Shown: one piece after another, positions 1 to 11,213 of the stretch
Layout of the letters: every line of letters begins with the position of its first letter
Numbering within the stretch: position 1 is the stretch's first letter
Assembly: GCA_958295745.1 (NCBI GenBank)
Contig: OY282370.1
Span: forward strand, 2,330,548 to 2,394,547
From: an uncultured Acidimicrobiia bacterium
GTDB taxonomy: Bacteria > Actinomycetota > Acidimicrobiia > Spongiisociales > Spongiisociaceae
Direction of reading: 5' to 3'
Length of the DNA stretch: 64,000 nt
The notes under the pieces: model-generated
Seen by the model: only the letters and a program-made list of their open reading frames with translations
What the model was told of the DNA's origin: nothing
The model's database searches: none
Translations under genes and position numbers: made by a program

Positions 1-1789
<1,789 letters not shown>

Positions 1790-1867
1790 CATCTGGATAC
1801 CCGCCCTCCGGGTGGGGTGTCAGTACGAAGAGAGGCCTCGCAGGCCCACGAGAGAGGTGTTACAAGC

Positions 1868-2176
1868 GTGTCGGTGTTCTATCTTGCCCAAACCGAAGGC
1901 GGAGGTATCAATTTTCTGTTGCCGCTCCTGCTCCTCGGTGTCCTCATGTATTTCCTCATCATCCGCCCCCAGCGCAAGCGGTCGCGCCGCCAGCAGGAGC
2001 TGGCCTCGTCTCTCGAGGTGGGAGACCAGGTGAGAACCATCGGCGGCCTGCTGGGAGTGGTGGTCGGGTTAGGCGACGACTGGGTGCTGCTCGGCATCGA
2101 AGACGGTCGTATCAGGGTGCAGCGCTCCGCGGTGGCCGGCCGCATCTCCCCCGATGCGTCCGGTTCCGGGTCGTAA
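1868..2176 (+). CDS. yajC: preprotein translocase subunit YajC
   Basis: A small membrane protein of the SecDF-YajC holocomplex. One transmembrane helix (INFLLPLLLLGVLMYFLII) is followed directly by the basic RPQRKR stop-transfer motif typical of YajC. A cytoplasmic domain with the signature VGDQVRTIGGLLGVV follows. I prefer the GTG at 1868 because AGAGAGGTG sits 8-10 bases upstream and the product begins VSVFYLAQ. An in-frame start at 1817 would add 17 residues of intergenic character. It lies between tgt and secD, the classical position. Confidence 0.9.
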   Translation: MSVFYLAQTEGGGINFLLPLLLLGVLMYFLIIRPQRKRSRRQQELASSLEVGDQVRTIGGLLGVVVGLGDDWVLLGIEDGRIRVQRSAVAGRISPDASGSGS

Positions 2177-2185
2177 TCCAGGAGC

Positions 2186-3676
2186 GTGTCTCGCCGGTGG
2201 ATCGCCGTCACCGTCATGGTGGGTTTGGCATGGGGCGGGTTGGCCGCGGTGCTGGCGGTTGGTTGGGCGCCCCGGCTGGGCCTCGATCTGCAGGGCGGGA
2301 CCTCGGTCATCCTCGAAGCCCCTGAAGGCACCGACGAGGACGTAGTCGAGACGGCCGTCGAGGTGATGCGCAGCCGCATCGAGGACTTCGGAAGCGTCCA
2401 AGAGCCGGAGATATCCATCAGCGGAGGCACTTCGATCCTCGTTCAGCTTCCCGGCGTCACCGATCAGGACCGGGCGCTGGATGCGGTGGGGAGGACCGGT
2501 CTGCTCTCCTTCCGTCCGGTGTTTTCCGTCTACCCGCCCGGCGTGGATCCGGAGACAGGCCTCACGGTCGAAGACGATATGACGGCGGCCCGCTCCTATC
2601 TGCCGGAGTACGACGAAGACGGGAACATCGCCGCCGTATACGAGGTGGGCCCTGCCGATCTCTCCGCTCATCTAGACGGGATGTGTTTCGAGGCGCCGCT
2701 CGACTGCAGCCGGATTCCGGCGGGGTTCTCTCCGCTGACCGGCGCCGAAGTCGAATCGGCTTTGGCCTTGTTCGGCCAGCAGGCCGCCGGGGGTTGGGTG
2801 GTGCAGCTGCGCCTGACCCCGGACGGGGCGGACCGGTTCGCGGCCCTGACCGGGCTGCTGGCCCAGTTTCCGTACGAGACCGCCAACCGCCGGCTGGCCA
2901 TCGTGCTGGACGGGGCGGTCATGTCGGCGCCCAGCGTGGCGCCCGAGGTGGGGTCGGAGGGAATAGCGGGAGGAACCGCCATCATCAGCATCGGGGCCGA
3001 CGAGAACGCTCAGCAGGAGGCCGAGGACCTGACCACCGTGCTGCGCTACGGATCGCTGCCTGTGGCCTTCGAGCGTTCCGCCGTCCAGAAGGTCTCCGCC
3101 ACCCTGGGTGAGGATTCCCTGCAGGCGGGGTTGGTGGCCGGCGTCGGCGGGTTGGTCCTGGTGGTGTTGTTCCTGTTGCTCTACTACCGGGCGATGGGGC
3201 TGATCACCTTGCTGGGCCTGACCGTGTTCGGCAGCCTGTTGGTGCTGATCTTCGGGCTCTTGGGGGTGTGGCAGGGATTGACCCTGACCCTATCGGGGGT
3301 GGCGGGGATAATCGTGGCGGTCGGCATCACCTCCGACTCCTACATAGTGTTCTTCGAACGGGTCAAGGAAGAGGTCCGCAGCGGACGCACCGTGGCCGAC
3401 GCCGCCAACGAGGCCTATCGCCGGGCCTTTCGCACCATCCTCACGGCCGATTTCGTGTCGTTCGTGGGGGCGGTGCTGCTCTGGGCCCTGGCCATCGGGC
3501 CGGTCAAGGGATTCGCCCAGGCGCTGGGGATCGCCACCCTGCTGGATGTGGTCGTGTTCTACTTCTTCACTCGCAATGCCTCAGCCATCATGGCGAGGAG
3601 CCGGCTGGGGGAGAAAGGCCGGTGGTTCGGCATACGGGGGGCAGCGGCCCGGCTTCCGGCGCGGGGAGGGAGCTGA
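2186..3676 (+). CDS. secD: protein translocase subunit SecD
   Basis: SecD, with SecF, uses the proton-motive force to help late steps of Sec export. The 496-aa protein has an N-terminal membrane helix, then the signature LGLDLQGGTSVIL, a periplasmic domain, and a C-terminal SecD/SecF membrane block from about residue 310 (AGLVAGVGGLVLVVLFLLL onwards). GITSDSYIVFFERVKEE falls in the fourth helix region. GTG at 2186 is preceded by AGGAG only one base away, so initiation at ATG 2216 cannot be excluded. Its stop overlaps secF (ATGA). Confidence 0.95.
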   Translation: MSRRWIAVTVMVGLAWGGLAAVLAVGWAPRLGLDLQGGTSVILEAPEGTDEDVVETAVEVMRSRIEDFGSVQEPEISISGGTSILVQLPGVTDQDRALDAVGRTGLLSFRPVFSVYPPGVDPETGLTVEDDMTAARSYLPEYDEDGNIAAVYEVGPADLSAHLDGMCFEAPLDCSRIPAGFSPLTGAEVESALALFGQQAAGGWVVQLRLTPDGADRFAALTGLLAQFPYETANRRLAIVLDGAVMSAPSVAPEVGSEGIAGGTAIISIGADENAQQEAEDLTTVLRYGSLPVAFERSAVQKVSATLGEDSLQAGLVAGVGGLVLVVLFLLLYYRAMGLITLLGLTVFGSLLVLIFGLLGVWQGLTLTLSGVAGIIVAVGITSDSYIVFFERVKEEVRSGRTVADAANEAYRRAFRTILTADFVSFVGAVLLWALAIGPVKGFAQALGIATLLDVVVFYFFTRNASAIMARSRLGEKGRWFGIRGAAARLPARGGS

Positions 3677-4719
3677 TGAGCACTCTGGCCAGGCTCTATC
3701 GCGGCGAGACCTCGTTCGATTTCGTGGGTAAGGCCCGGCGGTGGTTCATAGTGTCCGGGGCGGTACTGGTGATCTGTCTGGGGAGCCTGGCCATCCGCAA
3801 CTTCAATCTCAGCCTCGACTTCACCGGCGGCTCGGCCATAACCGCCCCCAACCCGGCCGGCGCGGGGGTGGGTGAGATACGCTCGGCGCTGGGGTCGGCC
3901 GGGGAGGCGGCCCGCATCCAGATCATCGATGACGGCGCGGCGGTGCGGGTGCAGACCGAGGCAATCGATCCGGACGCCGAGCGCCTGCTGGTTACCGCTT
4001 TGGTGGAGGCGGCCGGCACCGAGATCGATCTGACCGATGTGGAGTCGGTCGGCCCCACCTTCGGACGCCAGATCGCCCGGCGGGCCCTGCAGGCCTTGGG
4101 GGTGTTCCTAGGGGCTGTGGTGATATTCATAAGCATCCGTTTCGAGTGGAAGATGGCGCTGGGCGCCATAGCCGCGCTGGTGCACGATCTGCTGTTGACC
4201 TCGGGCATCTATTCCCTCCTGGGGTTCGAGGTGACCCCGGCCACCGTGGTGGCGGTCCTCACCATCCTCGGCTACTCCCTCTACGACACGGTGGTCGTAT
4301 ACGACAAGATCAGGGAGAACGTGACCGAGGATCAGGACCGGCGCACCTACTCCGATCTCGTGAACCGTGCCATGAACCAGGTGCTCATGCGTTCGATCAA
4401 CACCTCTTTGACCAGCCTGCTGCCGGTGGGGTCGCTGCTGTTCATCGGATCCATCCTGCTCGGCGCCGGCACCCTGCGGGAGTTCGCCCTCGCCCTGTTC
4501 GTGGGGATAGCCGCCGGGACCTACTCGTCGATCTTCATAGCGGCGCCCCTGCTGGCGCTCTGGAAGGAACGGGAGACGGAGTGGTCCAGACGACGGCACC
4601 GGGTGGAGCGGAAGGCGTCCGGACGGACCCCGTCCGGCGGGCCGAAGCATCCGCCTGTCCGGCTCAGCTCGCGCGGCCGGCGGGCCTCAGCGCAACGAGA
4701 CAGGGGCCGGAAACGATGA
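3676..4719 (+). CDS. secF: protein translocase subunit SecF
   Basis: Partner of SecD in the inner-membrane SecDF complex. The 347-aa protein shows the SecF signature LSLDFTGGSAIT after the first membrane helix and an extracytoplasmic domain. Five further helices follow, with FGRQIARRALQALGVFLGA, GYSLYDTVVVYDKIRE and RSINTSLTSLLPV. The ATG overlaps the secD stop. The basic, Ser/Arg-rich tail of about 45 residues is common in actinobacterial SecF. The reading frame is open far upstream because of high GC, but the conserved protein starts MSTLARLYRGETSF. Confidence 0.95.
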   Translation: MSTLARLYRGETSFDFVGKARRWFIVSGAVLVICLGSLAIRNFNLSLDFTGGSAITAPNPAGAGVGEIRSALGSAGEAARIQIIDDGAAVRVQTEAIDPDAERLLVTALVEAAGTEIDLTDVESVGPTFGRQIARRALQALGVFLGAVVIFISIRFEWKMALGAIAALVHDLLLTSGIYSLLGFEVTPATVVAVLTILGYSLYDTVVVYDKIRENVTEDQDRRTYSDLVNRAMNQVLMRSINTSLTSLLPVGSLLFIGSILLGAGTLREFALALFVGIAAGTYSSIFIAAPLLALWKERETEWSRRRHRVERKASGRTPSGGPKHPPVRLSSRGRRASAQRDRGRKR

Positions 4720-5297
4720 GCCGCCCGCTGTCCGAGGATCCCGGTTCCGGCGTACGATACGATGGCGCCGTGGATGCCGAACAGCTGCGGCGCTTGATCC
4801 GGGACGTTCCCGGATTTCCGACGCCGGAGGTGGTGTTCAAGGACATCACTCCGGTGCTGAGGAACGGCGGCGCCCTGCGCGCCGCGGTGGATCTGATCGG
4901 AGCGCCATTCCGGAAGTCCGGCGTGACGATGGTGGCCGGTATCGAGGCGCGGGGCTTCGTTTTGGCCCCCCCGGTGGCGCTGGCGCTCGGTGCCGGGTTC
5001 GTACCGCTCCGCAAGCAGGGCAAGCTTCCCTACCGCACTCGGAGGGAGGAGTACCTTCTCGAATACGGATCCGACACGCTGGAGATACACCAGGACGCGG
5101 TCGGTCCCGGTGACCGGGTGCTGCTGGTCGACGACGTGATAGCCACGGGGGGGACGGCGGGCGCCGCGGTTCGATTGATCGAGGGGCTCGGGGCCGATCT
5201 GGCCGGTATGGGGGTGTTGATCGAGCTCGCTTTCCTGGAGGGGCGCAGGGCGCTGGGCGCAGATATCGAGCTGCACGCGGTGGTCACCTATGAGTAA
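4716..5297 (+). CDS. apt: adenine phosphoribosyltransferase
   Basis: Apt condenses adenine with PRPP to AMP (purine salvage). The PRPP-binding motif VLLVDDVIATGGTAGAA is intact, and the N-terminal fold contains DVPGFPTPEVVFKDITPVL, diagnostic of Apt. I take the ATG at 4716, which overlaps the secF stop, giving 193 aa. A GTG at 4770 (VDAEQLRRLIRD) would match the usual family start and remove an 18-residue leader, but no ribosome-binding site is obvious for it. The gene overlaps relA by eight bases. The secDF-apt-relA order is characteristic of actinobacteria. Confidence 0.93.
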   Translation: MSRPLSEDPGSGVRYDGAVDAEQLRRLIRDVPGFPTPEVVFKDITPVLRNGGALRAAVDLIGAPFRKSGVTMVAGIEARGFVLAPPVALALGAGFVPLRKQGKLPYRTRREEYLLEYGSDTLEIHQDAVGPGDRVLLVDDVIATGGTAGAAVRLIEGLGADLAGMGVLIELAFLEGRRALGADIELHAVVTYE

Positions 5298-7482
5298 GGT
5301 GCTGGTTTCTCACCGCCCCCACGACGCCGCCCGGGCCGAGCTGGAGCCGATACTGGCCTCTATGCGGCGTCACTTCCCCGCCGGGCCGGACGAAGACATT
5401 GTGATAAGAGCCTACGAGGTGGCCCATAACACCCACGCGGGGCAGTTCCGTCTTTCGGGCGATCCTTTCATCACCCATCCGATCGCGGTCGCCTTGATCC
5501 TGGCCGACTACGGGCTCGACCCCGAGACGATCGCCGCCGCTCTGCTGCATGACACCATCGAGGACACCGACCTGACCCTGGAGGAGGTGGAGGCCGAGTT
5601 CGGATACAACGTGGCCCGCCTCACCGACGGAGTGACCAAACTGGACCGGGTCAAGTTCGACCTGTCCAGGGAATACGCCCAAGCCGAGACCATTCGCAAG
5701 ATGATCGTGTCGATGGCCCAGGACGTGCGGGTGTTGATCATCAAGCTGGTCGACCGGCTCCACAACCTCCGCACGATCCACCCCCTTCCCGTGGACCGTC
5801 AGAAGGTCAAGGCCCGGGAGACCCTGGAGCTGTATGCCCCGCTGGCCCACCGCCTGGGTTTCCAGGAGCTCAAGCACGAGATGGAGAACCGGTCCTTCGC
5901 CGTTCTCTATCCGGCCCGCCACCAGGAGATCGAAGACCTGATCCAGCAGCGGGCGCCGGAGCGGGAGGCGGTCATCGACCGGGTGATCGGGGAGACGAGG
6001 ACAATGCTGGCCGACGCCGGCATCGAGGCGGACCTGGAAGGGCGCCCCAAGCACCGCTACTCGATCTACCGCAAGATGGTCGACAGCCGCCTGCCGTTCG
6101 AGGACATATACGACCTGATCGGGGTACGGGTGATAGTGAACGAGATAAAGGACTGCTACGCGGTGCTCGGTCTGATCCACGCCCACTGGACCCCCGTGCA
6201 GGGAAGGTTCAAGGATTACGTGGCCGTCCCGAAGTTCAACCTCTACCAGAGCTTGCACACCACCGTGATAGGACCCGACGGCAAGCCGCTGGAGGTGCAG
6301 ATACGCACCCAAGAGATGCATGCCCGGGCCGAGTTCGGCATAGCGGCCCACTGGCGGTACAAGGAGGGGGGTGGGAGCTCCGACCTGGCCTGGATCGCCG
6401 ACCTCCGCAGGCTGCAGGAGGAGTACGACGAGCCCGTCGAGTTCCTCGACAACCTGAAGTTGGATCTCTACGAGGACATGGTGTTCGTGCTGACGCCCCG
6501 CGGCGACGTGCGCGCCCTGCCCCGCGGAGCCACCCCGGTGGACTTCGCCTACACCATCCACACCGAGGTCGGCCATAGATGCGCGGGCGCCAAGATCAAC
6601 GGGCGCCTCATGTCGCTTTCCACCGAGCTCGAATCGGGCGACATCGTGGAGATCATCACCACCAAGGCCGACGACTCGGGCCCCACCCGCGACTGGCTCG
6701 CTTTCGTCCGCACCTCCAAGGCCCGCTCGAAGATCAAACAGTGGTTTACGAGGGCGCGCCGGGAAGCCTCCCTGCAGTCGGGCAAGGAACGGGTCGCCGA
6801 CCTTATCCGGCGGGAGCGGGTGCGCATCCCGAGCGACGACCGGGGCGCGGTCCTCAACGAAGTGGCGCTGGCGCTCGGCTGCCGGGACACGGAGACCATG
6901 TACATCGCGGTGGGCGACGGAAGCCTGTCCCCCCTCACCGTCATCAGCCGGGTCAAACGCACCCTCGCCGTTCCCGCCGGGGAAGACCTGGGGCTGCAGG
7001 ACGCGGTGCGGCGAAGGATCGACCGTCCGGCGGGGGAAGGTGTCATAGTCGAAGGCCTCAACGATGTATGGGTGCGCATAGCCCGTTGCTGCAGCCCTGT
7101 GCCGGGGGACGATCTGATGGGGTTCGTGACCGTGGGCCGGGGCGTCTCGATCCACCGGGCCGGCTGCAGCAACATAGAACAGCTGGGGGACCGTCCGCAG
7201 CGCATGATCGAGGTGCATTGGGCGCCTGAACAGGTTGCCAGCTTCACCGTTTGGTTCCAGGTGGAGGCGTTGGACCGCCCCAACCTGCTCCGGGATGTCA
7301 CCTCGGTGATCTCGGATGCAGGAGGGAACATCGTCGGCGCCTCTTCCCGCACCGACCGGGACCGCGTGGCGGTGCTGCGCTACGAGGTGGAGCTGTCGGA
7401 CCCCGGGCAGCTGAACCGCGTCCTGGCCGCCATGCGCCGGGTGGACAGCGTGTACGAGGCCTACCGCCTCCGCAGCGGGTGA
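5290..7482 (+). CDS. relA: bifunctional (p)ppGpp synthetase/hydrolase (RSH family)
   Basis: A full-length (730 aa) Rel enzyme controlling the stringent response. The N-terminal HD hydrolase domain keeps THP (His63) and HDTIED (His87-Asp88), so hydrolysis is probably active. The synthetase domain includes KHRYSIYRKM and FKDYVAVPKFNLYQSLHTT. It is followed by a TGS domain (VFVLTPRGDVRALPRGATPVDFAY), a zinc-finger/CC region (ARCCSPVPGDDLMGFVT), and a C-terminal ACT domain from about residue 655. The gene overlaps apt. Actinobacteria usually encode this single bifunctional enzyme at this site. Confidence 0.96.
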   Translation: MSKVLVSHRPHDAARAELEPILASMRRHFPAGPDEDIVIRAYEVAHNTHAGQFRLSGDPFITHPIAVALILADYGLDPETIAAALLHDTIEDTDLTLEEVEAEFGYNVARLTDGVTKLDRVKFDLSREYAQAETIRKMIVSMAQDVRVLIIKLVDRLHNLRTIHPLPVDRQKVKARETLELYAPLAHRLGFQELKHEMENRSFAVLYPARHQEIEDLIQQRAPEREAVIDRVIGETRTMLADAGIEADLEGRPKHRYSIYRKMVDSRLPFEDIYDLIGVRVIVNEIKDCYAVLGLIHAHWTPVQGRFKDYVAVPKFNLYQSLHTTVIGPDGKPLEVQIRTQEMHARAEFGIAAHWRYKEGGGSSDLAWIADLRRLQEEYDEPVEFLDNLKLDLYEDMVFVLTPRGDVRALPRGATPVDFAYTIHTEVGHRCAGAKINGRLMSLSTELESGDIVEIITTKADDSGPTRDWLAFVRTSKARSKIKQWFTRARREASLQSGKERVADLIRRERVRIPSDDRGAVLNEVALALGCRDTETMYIAVGDGSLSPLTVISRVKRTLAVPAGEDLGLQDAVRRRIDRPAGEGVIVEGLNDVWVRIARCCSPVPGDDLMGFVTVGRGVSIHRAGCSNIEQLGDRPQRMIEVHWAPEQVASFTVWFQVEALDRPNLLRDVTSVISDAGGNIVGASSRTDRDRVAVLRYEVELSDPGQLNRVLAAMRRVDSVYEAYRLRSG

Positions 7483-7518
7483 GTACGGAGCTCGCCGCCT
7501 TACTCAGGCGCTGTTGCG

Positions 7519-8169
7519 ATGCTGATCGAGCCGCTCGAACTCTGGATGACGGCCACCAACGCCTATGTGTTGGCGCCGGAATCGGACGGTCCTGCGGTGG
7601 TGGTCGACGCTCCTCCGGACCACGAAGGCAGGTTGGCCTCGCTGCTCGAACGGCGCCGGCTCGCTCCGGTCGCGTTGTTGGTCACCCACGGACACGTCGA
7701 CCACATGGGGGGAGCAGGCGCTTTGGTGGAACGCACCGGCGTCACCGCCTACATCCATCCCGACGACGACTACCTGACCCTCCACCCCGAGGAGCAGCTC
7801 CGGCAGCTGTTCGGTTTCACGCCCGACGGCGGCTGCCGGCCCCCCGAGCACTACCGGCCGCTCGATGACGGCCTGCCGCTCGCACTGGCCGGGTTCGACT
7901 TCGAGGTATTGGCCACCCCCGGTCATACGCCGGGGCACTGCTGTTTCTATCTGCGGAAACAGGGAATACTTTTCTCGGGAGACCAGCTGTTCGCCGGTTC
8001 TGTCGGGCGCACCGACCTTCCGGGCGGTAGTTTTGAGGGTCTGATGAAGAGTATGACCGAAAAGGTGCTCGTCCTGGACGACGAAGTCGAGGTGTTGCCC
8101 GGGCATGGGCCGCCCACCACCGTGGGTCGGGAACGCCGCACAAATCCCTTCCTGGCGGCTCTCCGATGA
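7519..8169 (+). CDS. MBL-fold metallo-hydrolase (glyoxalase II-like)
   Basis: A 216-aa metallo-beta-lactamase-fold hydrolase, probably cytoplasmic. Metal ligands are visible: THGHVDHMGG (His57, His59, Asp61, His62), PGHTPGHCCFY, SGDQLFAGSVGRTD and PGHGPPTTVG. The arrangement matches small hydroxyacylglutathione hydrolase-like (GloB) proteins. Because actinobacteria normally use mycothiol, the thioester substrate cannot be named from sequence. It lies between relA and hisS, the common actinobacterial location, and its stop overlaps the hisS start. Confidence 0.88.
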   Translation: MLIEPLELWMTATNAYVLAPESDGPAVVVDAPPDHEGRLASLLERRRLAPVALLVTHGHVDHMGGAGALVERTGVTAYIHPDDDYLTLHPEEQLRQLFGFTPDGGCRPPEHYRPLDDGLPLALAGFDFEVLATPGHTPGHCCFYLRKQGILFSGDQLFAGSVGRTDLPGGSFEGLMKSMTEKVLVLDDEVEVLPGHGPPTTVGRERRTNPFLAALR

Positions 8170-9410
8170 GCCTGCGGGCGCCCAAGGGCACCGACGACTT
8201 ACTGCCTCCCGAGTCGCGGCGCTGGAGGACCCTGCTCCGTTCCTGGGACGTTCTCACCGAGCTGTACGGGTATGAGCTGGTGGCCACGCCGGTGTTCGAG
8301 TCCACCGAGCTCTTCGCGCGGGGGGTGGGGGAGACCACCGAAGTGGTGGAAAAACAGATGTACAACTTCCTCGACAAGGCCGGGCGGCGCTTGACCCTGC
8401 GGCCCGAGATCACCGCCGGGGTGGTGCGGGCCTATATCCAGGCGGGCCGGTGGGGCGAGTTCAAGGGGGCCTACTCGGGTCCGGCTTTCCGGTACGAGCG
8501 GCCCCAGGAGGGGCGCCGCCGGCAGTTCTGGCAGCTGGGGGTGGAATACATGGGCGCGCCCGATGCCGAGGCCGACTTGGAAGTGATCGAGATCGGATAC
8601 CGTTTCCTGCTCGAATGCGGTCTCGGCGACGTGGTGGTGCACATCAACTCGATCGGGGACCCGTCCGACCGGGCGGCCTATCACCGGCTGCTGGCGGATT
8701 GGCTGGAGGAACGGATGGACCTGCTGTCCGCCGACGCCCGGCGGCGGGTGCGCTCCAATCCGCTCCGGGTATTGGACTCCAAGGCCGACCGGGAAGCGAC
8801 GGCGGAGGCGCCGGGTCCGATCGACCACCTCGGTGAGTCGGCGGCCGCCCACCACGAACAGCTGATTGAGGGTTTGACAGAGAGAGGCATCGCCTACGAA
8901 CCGGATCCTCGGCTGGTGCGGGGGCTCGACTACTACAACCGCACCGTGTTCGAGTACATCCCCCCTTCCTACGGGGCCGCCCAGAATGCGGTGGGGGGCG
9001 GCGGGCGGTACGACGGGCTGGCCCGGATCTTGGGCGGCCCCGACGTTCCGGGGGTCGGTCTGTCGCTGGGCCTCGACCGGATCTTGACCGCGGCGGGGAC
9101 CGGTCCTCCGGCCCGGGCCATGGACGCCTTCCTGGTGGTGGCCGATCAGGAGCGGCGCAGCATGGCCCACGCCTTCGCCCGCCGCCTTCGCCTGGCGGGG
9201 ATCCGCTGCGACCTGGTTACCGGCCGGCGCTCGGTGAAGGCGCAGTTCAAGGCGGCCAACCGCCGCGACGCGGCCGTGGCGGTGGTGATCGGCCGTGAAT
9301 GGGACGAAGGGTTGGTGACCGTGAAGGATCTGAGCTCGGGGGACGAGCGGTGCATGCCGGCCGGCGAGGTGGCGGGTTGGCTGGTGGGCAACGGAGGAGG
9401 TGTCAGATGA
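8166..9410 (+). CDS. hisS: histidyl-tRNA synthetase
   Basis: A class II aminoacyl-tRNA synthetase charging tRNA-His. The 414-aa protein starts MSLRAPKGTDDLLPPE, the family N-terminus. Motif 2 is in FRYERPQEGRRRQFWQLGVEY. The histidine-specific signature appears as RGLDYYNRTVFEY and NAVGGGGRYDGL, and motif 3 as GVGLSLGLDRI. The C-terminal anticodon-binding domain begins around residue 325. Its start overlaps the metallo-hydrolase stop and its stop overlaps aspS. Confidence 0.96.
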   Translation: MSLRAPKGTDDLLPPESRRWRTLLRSWDVLTELYGYELVATPVFESTELFARGVGETTEVVEKQMYNFLDKAGRRLTLRPEITAGVVRAYIQAGRWGEFKGAYSGPAFRYERPQEGRRRQFWQLGVEYMGAPDAEADLEVIEIGYRFLLECGLGDVVVHINSIGDPSDRAAYHRLLADWLEERMDLLSADARRRVRSNPLRVLDSKADREATAEAPGPIDHLGESAAAHHEQLIEGLTERGIAYEPDPRLVRGLDYYNRTVFEYIPPSYGAAQNAVGGGGRYDGLARILGGPDVPGVGLSLGLDRILTAAGTGPPARAMDAFLVVADQERRSMAHAFARRLRLAGIRCDLVTGRRSVKAQFKAANRRDAAVAVVIGREWDEGLVTVKDLSSGDERCMPAGEVAGWLVGNGGGVR

Positions 9411-11206
9411 CTTTCCGCTCCGAGTACCGCTCCTGTTTGGCGGCCGATCTCGGGCCGGATCAAGCCGGGCGGCGGGTGCGGCTGGCCGGGTGGGTGGCCA
9501 GGGTCCGGGACCTGGGGGGTATTTCCTTCTTCGATCTACGGGACGGCAGCGGCCTCGTACAGGTGGTGGTCGACCCGGCGGAGGTGCCCGAGTCGTCCGG
9601 GCTGCGGATGGAGTTCTGCGTGGCGGTCGAAGGAACCCTCCGCCCCAGACCGGAGGGGACCGAGAACCCGGATATGGAGACCGGCGCCCTCGAGGTGGCG
9701 GCCGACCGTCTCGAGGTTCTCAGCCGGTCGGCCTCTCTCCCGTTCATGATCGACGACCGGTCCGACGCCGATGAGCAGGTCCGGCTGCGGCACCGCTACC
9801 TCGATCTCCGCCGCCCCCGCATGGCCGCCAACCTGCGGGCCCGCTCCCGGTGTATCCGTGCCATCCGGCAGACGCTCGACGGGTTGGGGTTCCTGGATGT
9901 GGAGACCCCCACCCTGGTCAACTCGACTCCGGAAGGGGCGCGTGACTTCCTGGTGCCGAGCCGCATCCGGCAAGGCCATTTCTACGCCCTCCCGCAGAGC
10001 CCGCAGCTGTTCAAGCAGATGCTGATGATGGCGGGGGTGGAGCGGTACTACCAGATCGCCCGCTGCTACCGGGACGAGGACACCCGCGCCGACCGCCAGG
10101 TGGAGTTCACCCAGCTCGATCTGGAGGGGTCCTTCTGGGGCCGTGACGAAGTGTTCGCCGCGGTCGAGCAAGCGGCGGCGGCGGTGGTGAAGAGCCTCCG
10201 GGGCGCCGACCTGCCCCTACCCCTGCCCCGTCTCACCTACCAGGAGGCCATGGCCCGCTACGGCACCGACAAGCCCGACCTGCGCTTCGGAATGGAGATC
10301 GCCGACCTGGGAGAGGTCTTCGCCGGCACTGGGTTCCGCGGCTTCGCCGGCGTATTGGAGGCGGGCGGAGTGGTCCGGGGCATCAACATCGGCGCCCGTC
10401 ACCTTTCGCGCGCCGATCTGGACGGTCTGGTAGACCGGGCCAAGGCTCTGGGGGCGGCCGGTCTGGTGTGGGCGGTGGTCCAGGAAGGCGGGGGGCTGCG
10501 CTCTCCCGTGGCCAAGTTCTTCTCCGAGGCGGAGACGGACCGCCTGATCCGGTCACTGGACGCCTCACCCGGCGAGGTGCTCCTCGTGGTTGCGGATCGG
10601 GAGGAGACGGCTTCCCATGTGTTGGGCGCCCTCCGCCTGGAGATGGGATGCCCGGATGGGCACGACGAGCTCAGGTTCACCTGGGTCGTCGACTTCCCGA
10701 TGTTCGACCGGACGGAGCAGGGCGGGTTGACGCCTTCCCACCATCCCTTCACCGCCCCGGTCTCGATCGACCAGATGCGGGAGCGCCCGGCGGAGGCGGC
10801 GGCCCAGGCCTACGACCTGGTGTTGAACGGATCGGAGCTGGGATCCGGCTCGGTGCGTATCCACGACTCGGATATACAGAGGGCGGTCTTCGGGATACTC
10901 GGAATATCCGGGGAGGAGGCCGAGTCACGGTTCGGATGGTTCCTCGAAGCCCTCCGCTACGGCACCCCGCCCCACGCCGGTTTTGCGATCGGGATCGACC
11001 GCTTGGTGGCCATCCTCCAGAACGAGTCCAGCATCCGGGAGGTGATCCCGTTTCCCAAGACGCAGAGCGGCGCCGATCCCCTCACCACCGCCCCCACCCG
11101 GGTGGCCGCCGACCAACTGCGAGATCTCGGCATCGACCTCACCGCCGAAACTCGGATCTCTCTTGGCGAGGGGAGCGGCGGGATAGGAACCCCCGGTAAA
11201 GCCTGA
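9407..11206 (+). CDS. aspS: aspartyl-tRNA synthetase
   Basis: A 599-aa bacterial-type AspRS with an N-terminal OB anticodon-binding domain (GWVARVRDLGGISFFDLRD) and a class II catalytic core (motif 2 ARCYRDEDTRADRQVEFTQL; motif 3 GFAIGIDRLVAIL). A GAD insertion domain sits in the middle. The ATG at 9407 overlaps the hisS stop and has a strong ribosome-binding site, GGAGGAGG. The residue after RD in the OB loop is Leu. In better-studied enzymes, as I recall, that correlates with tRNA-Asp-only (discriminating) activity; this is inference. Confidence 0.95.
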   Translation: MTFRSEYRSCLAADLGPDQAGRRVRLAGWVARVRDLGGISFFDLRDGSGLVQVVVDPAEVPESSGLRMEFCVAVEGTLRPRPEGTENPDMETGALEVAADRLEVLSRSASLPFMIDDRSDADEQVRLRHRYLDLRRPRMAANLRARSRCIRAIRQTLDGLGFLDVETPTLVNSTPEGARDFLVPSRIRQGHFYALPQSPQLFKQMLMMAGVERYYQIARCYRDEDTRADRQVEFTQLDLEGSFWGRDEVFAAVEQAAAAVVKSLRGADLPLPLPRLTYQEAMARYGTDKPDLRFGMEIADLGEVFAGTGFRGFAGVLEAGGVVRGINIGARHLSRADLDGLVDRAKALGAAGLVWAVVQEGGGLRSPVAKFFSEAETDRLIRSLDASPGEVLLVVADREETASHVLGALRLEMGCPDGHDELRFTWVVDFPMFDRTEQGGLTPSHHPFTAPVSIDQMRERPAEAAAQAYDLVLNGSELGSGSVRIHDSDIQRAVFGILGISGEEAESRFGWFLEALRYGTPPHAGFAIGIDRLVAILQNESSIREVIPFPKTQSGADPLTTAPTRVAADQLRDLGIDLTAETRISLGEGSGGIGTPGKA

Positions 11207-11213
11207 GAGTCCG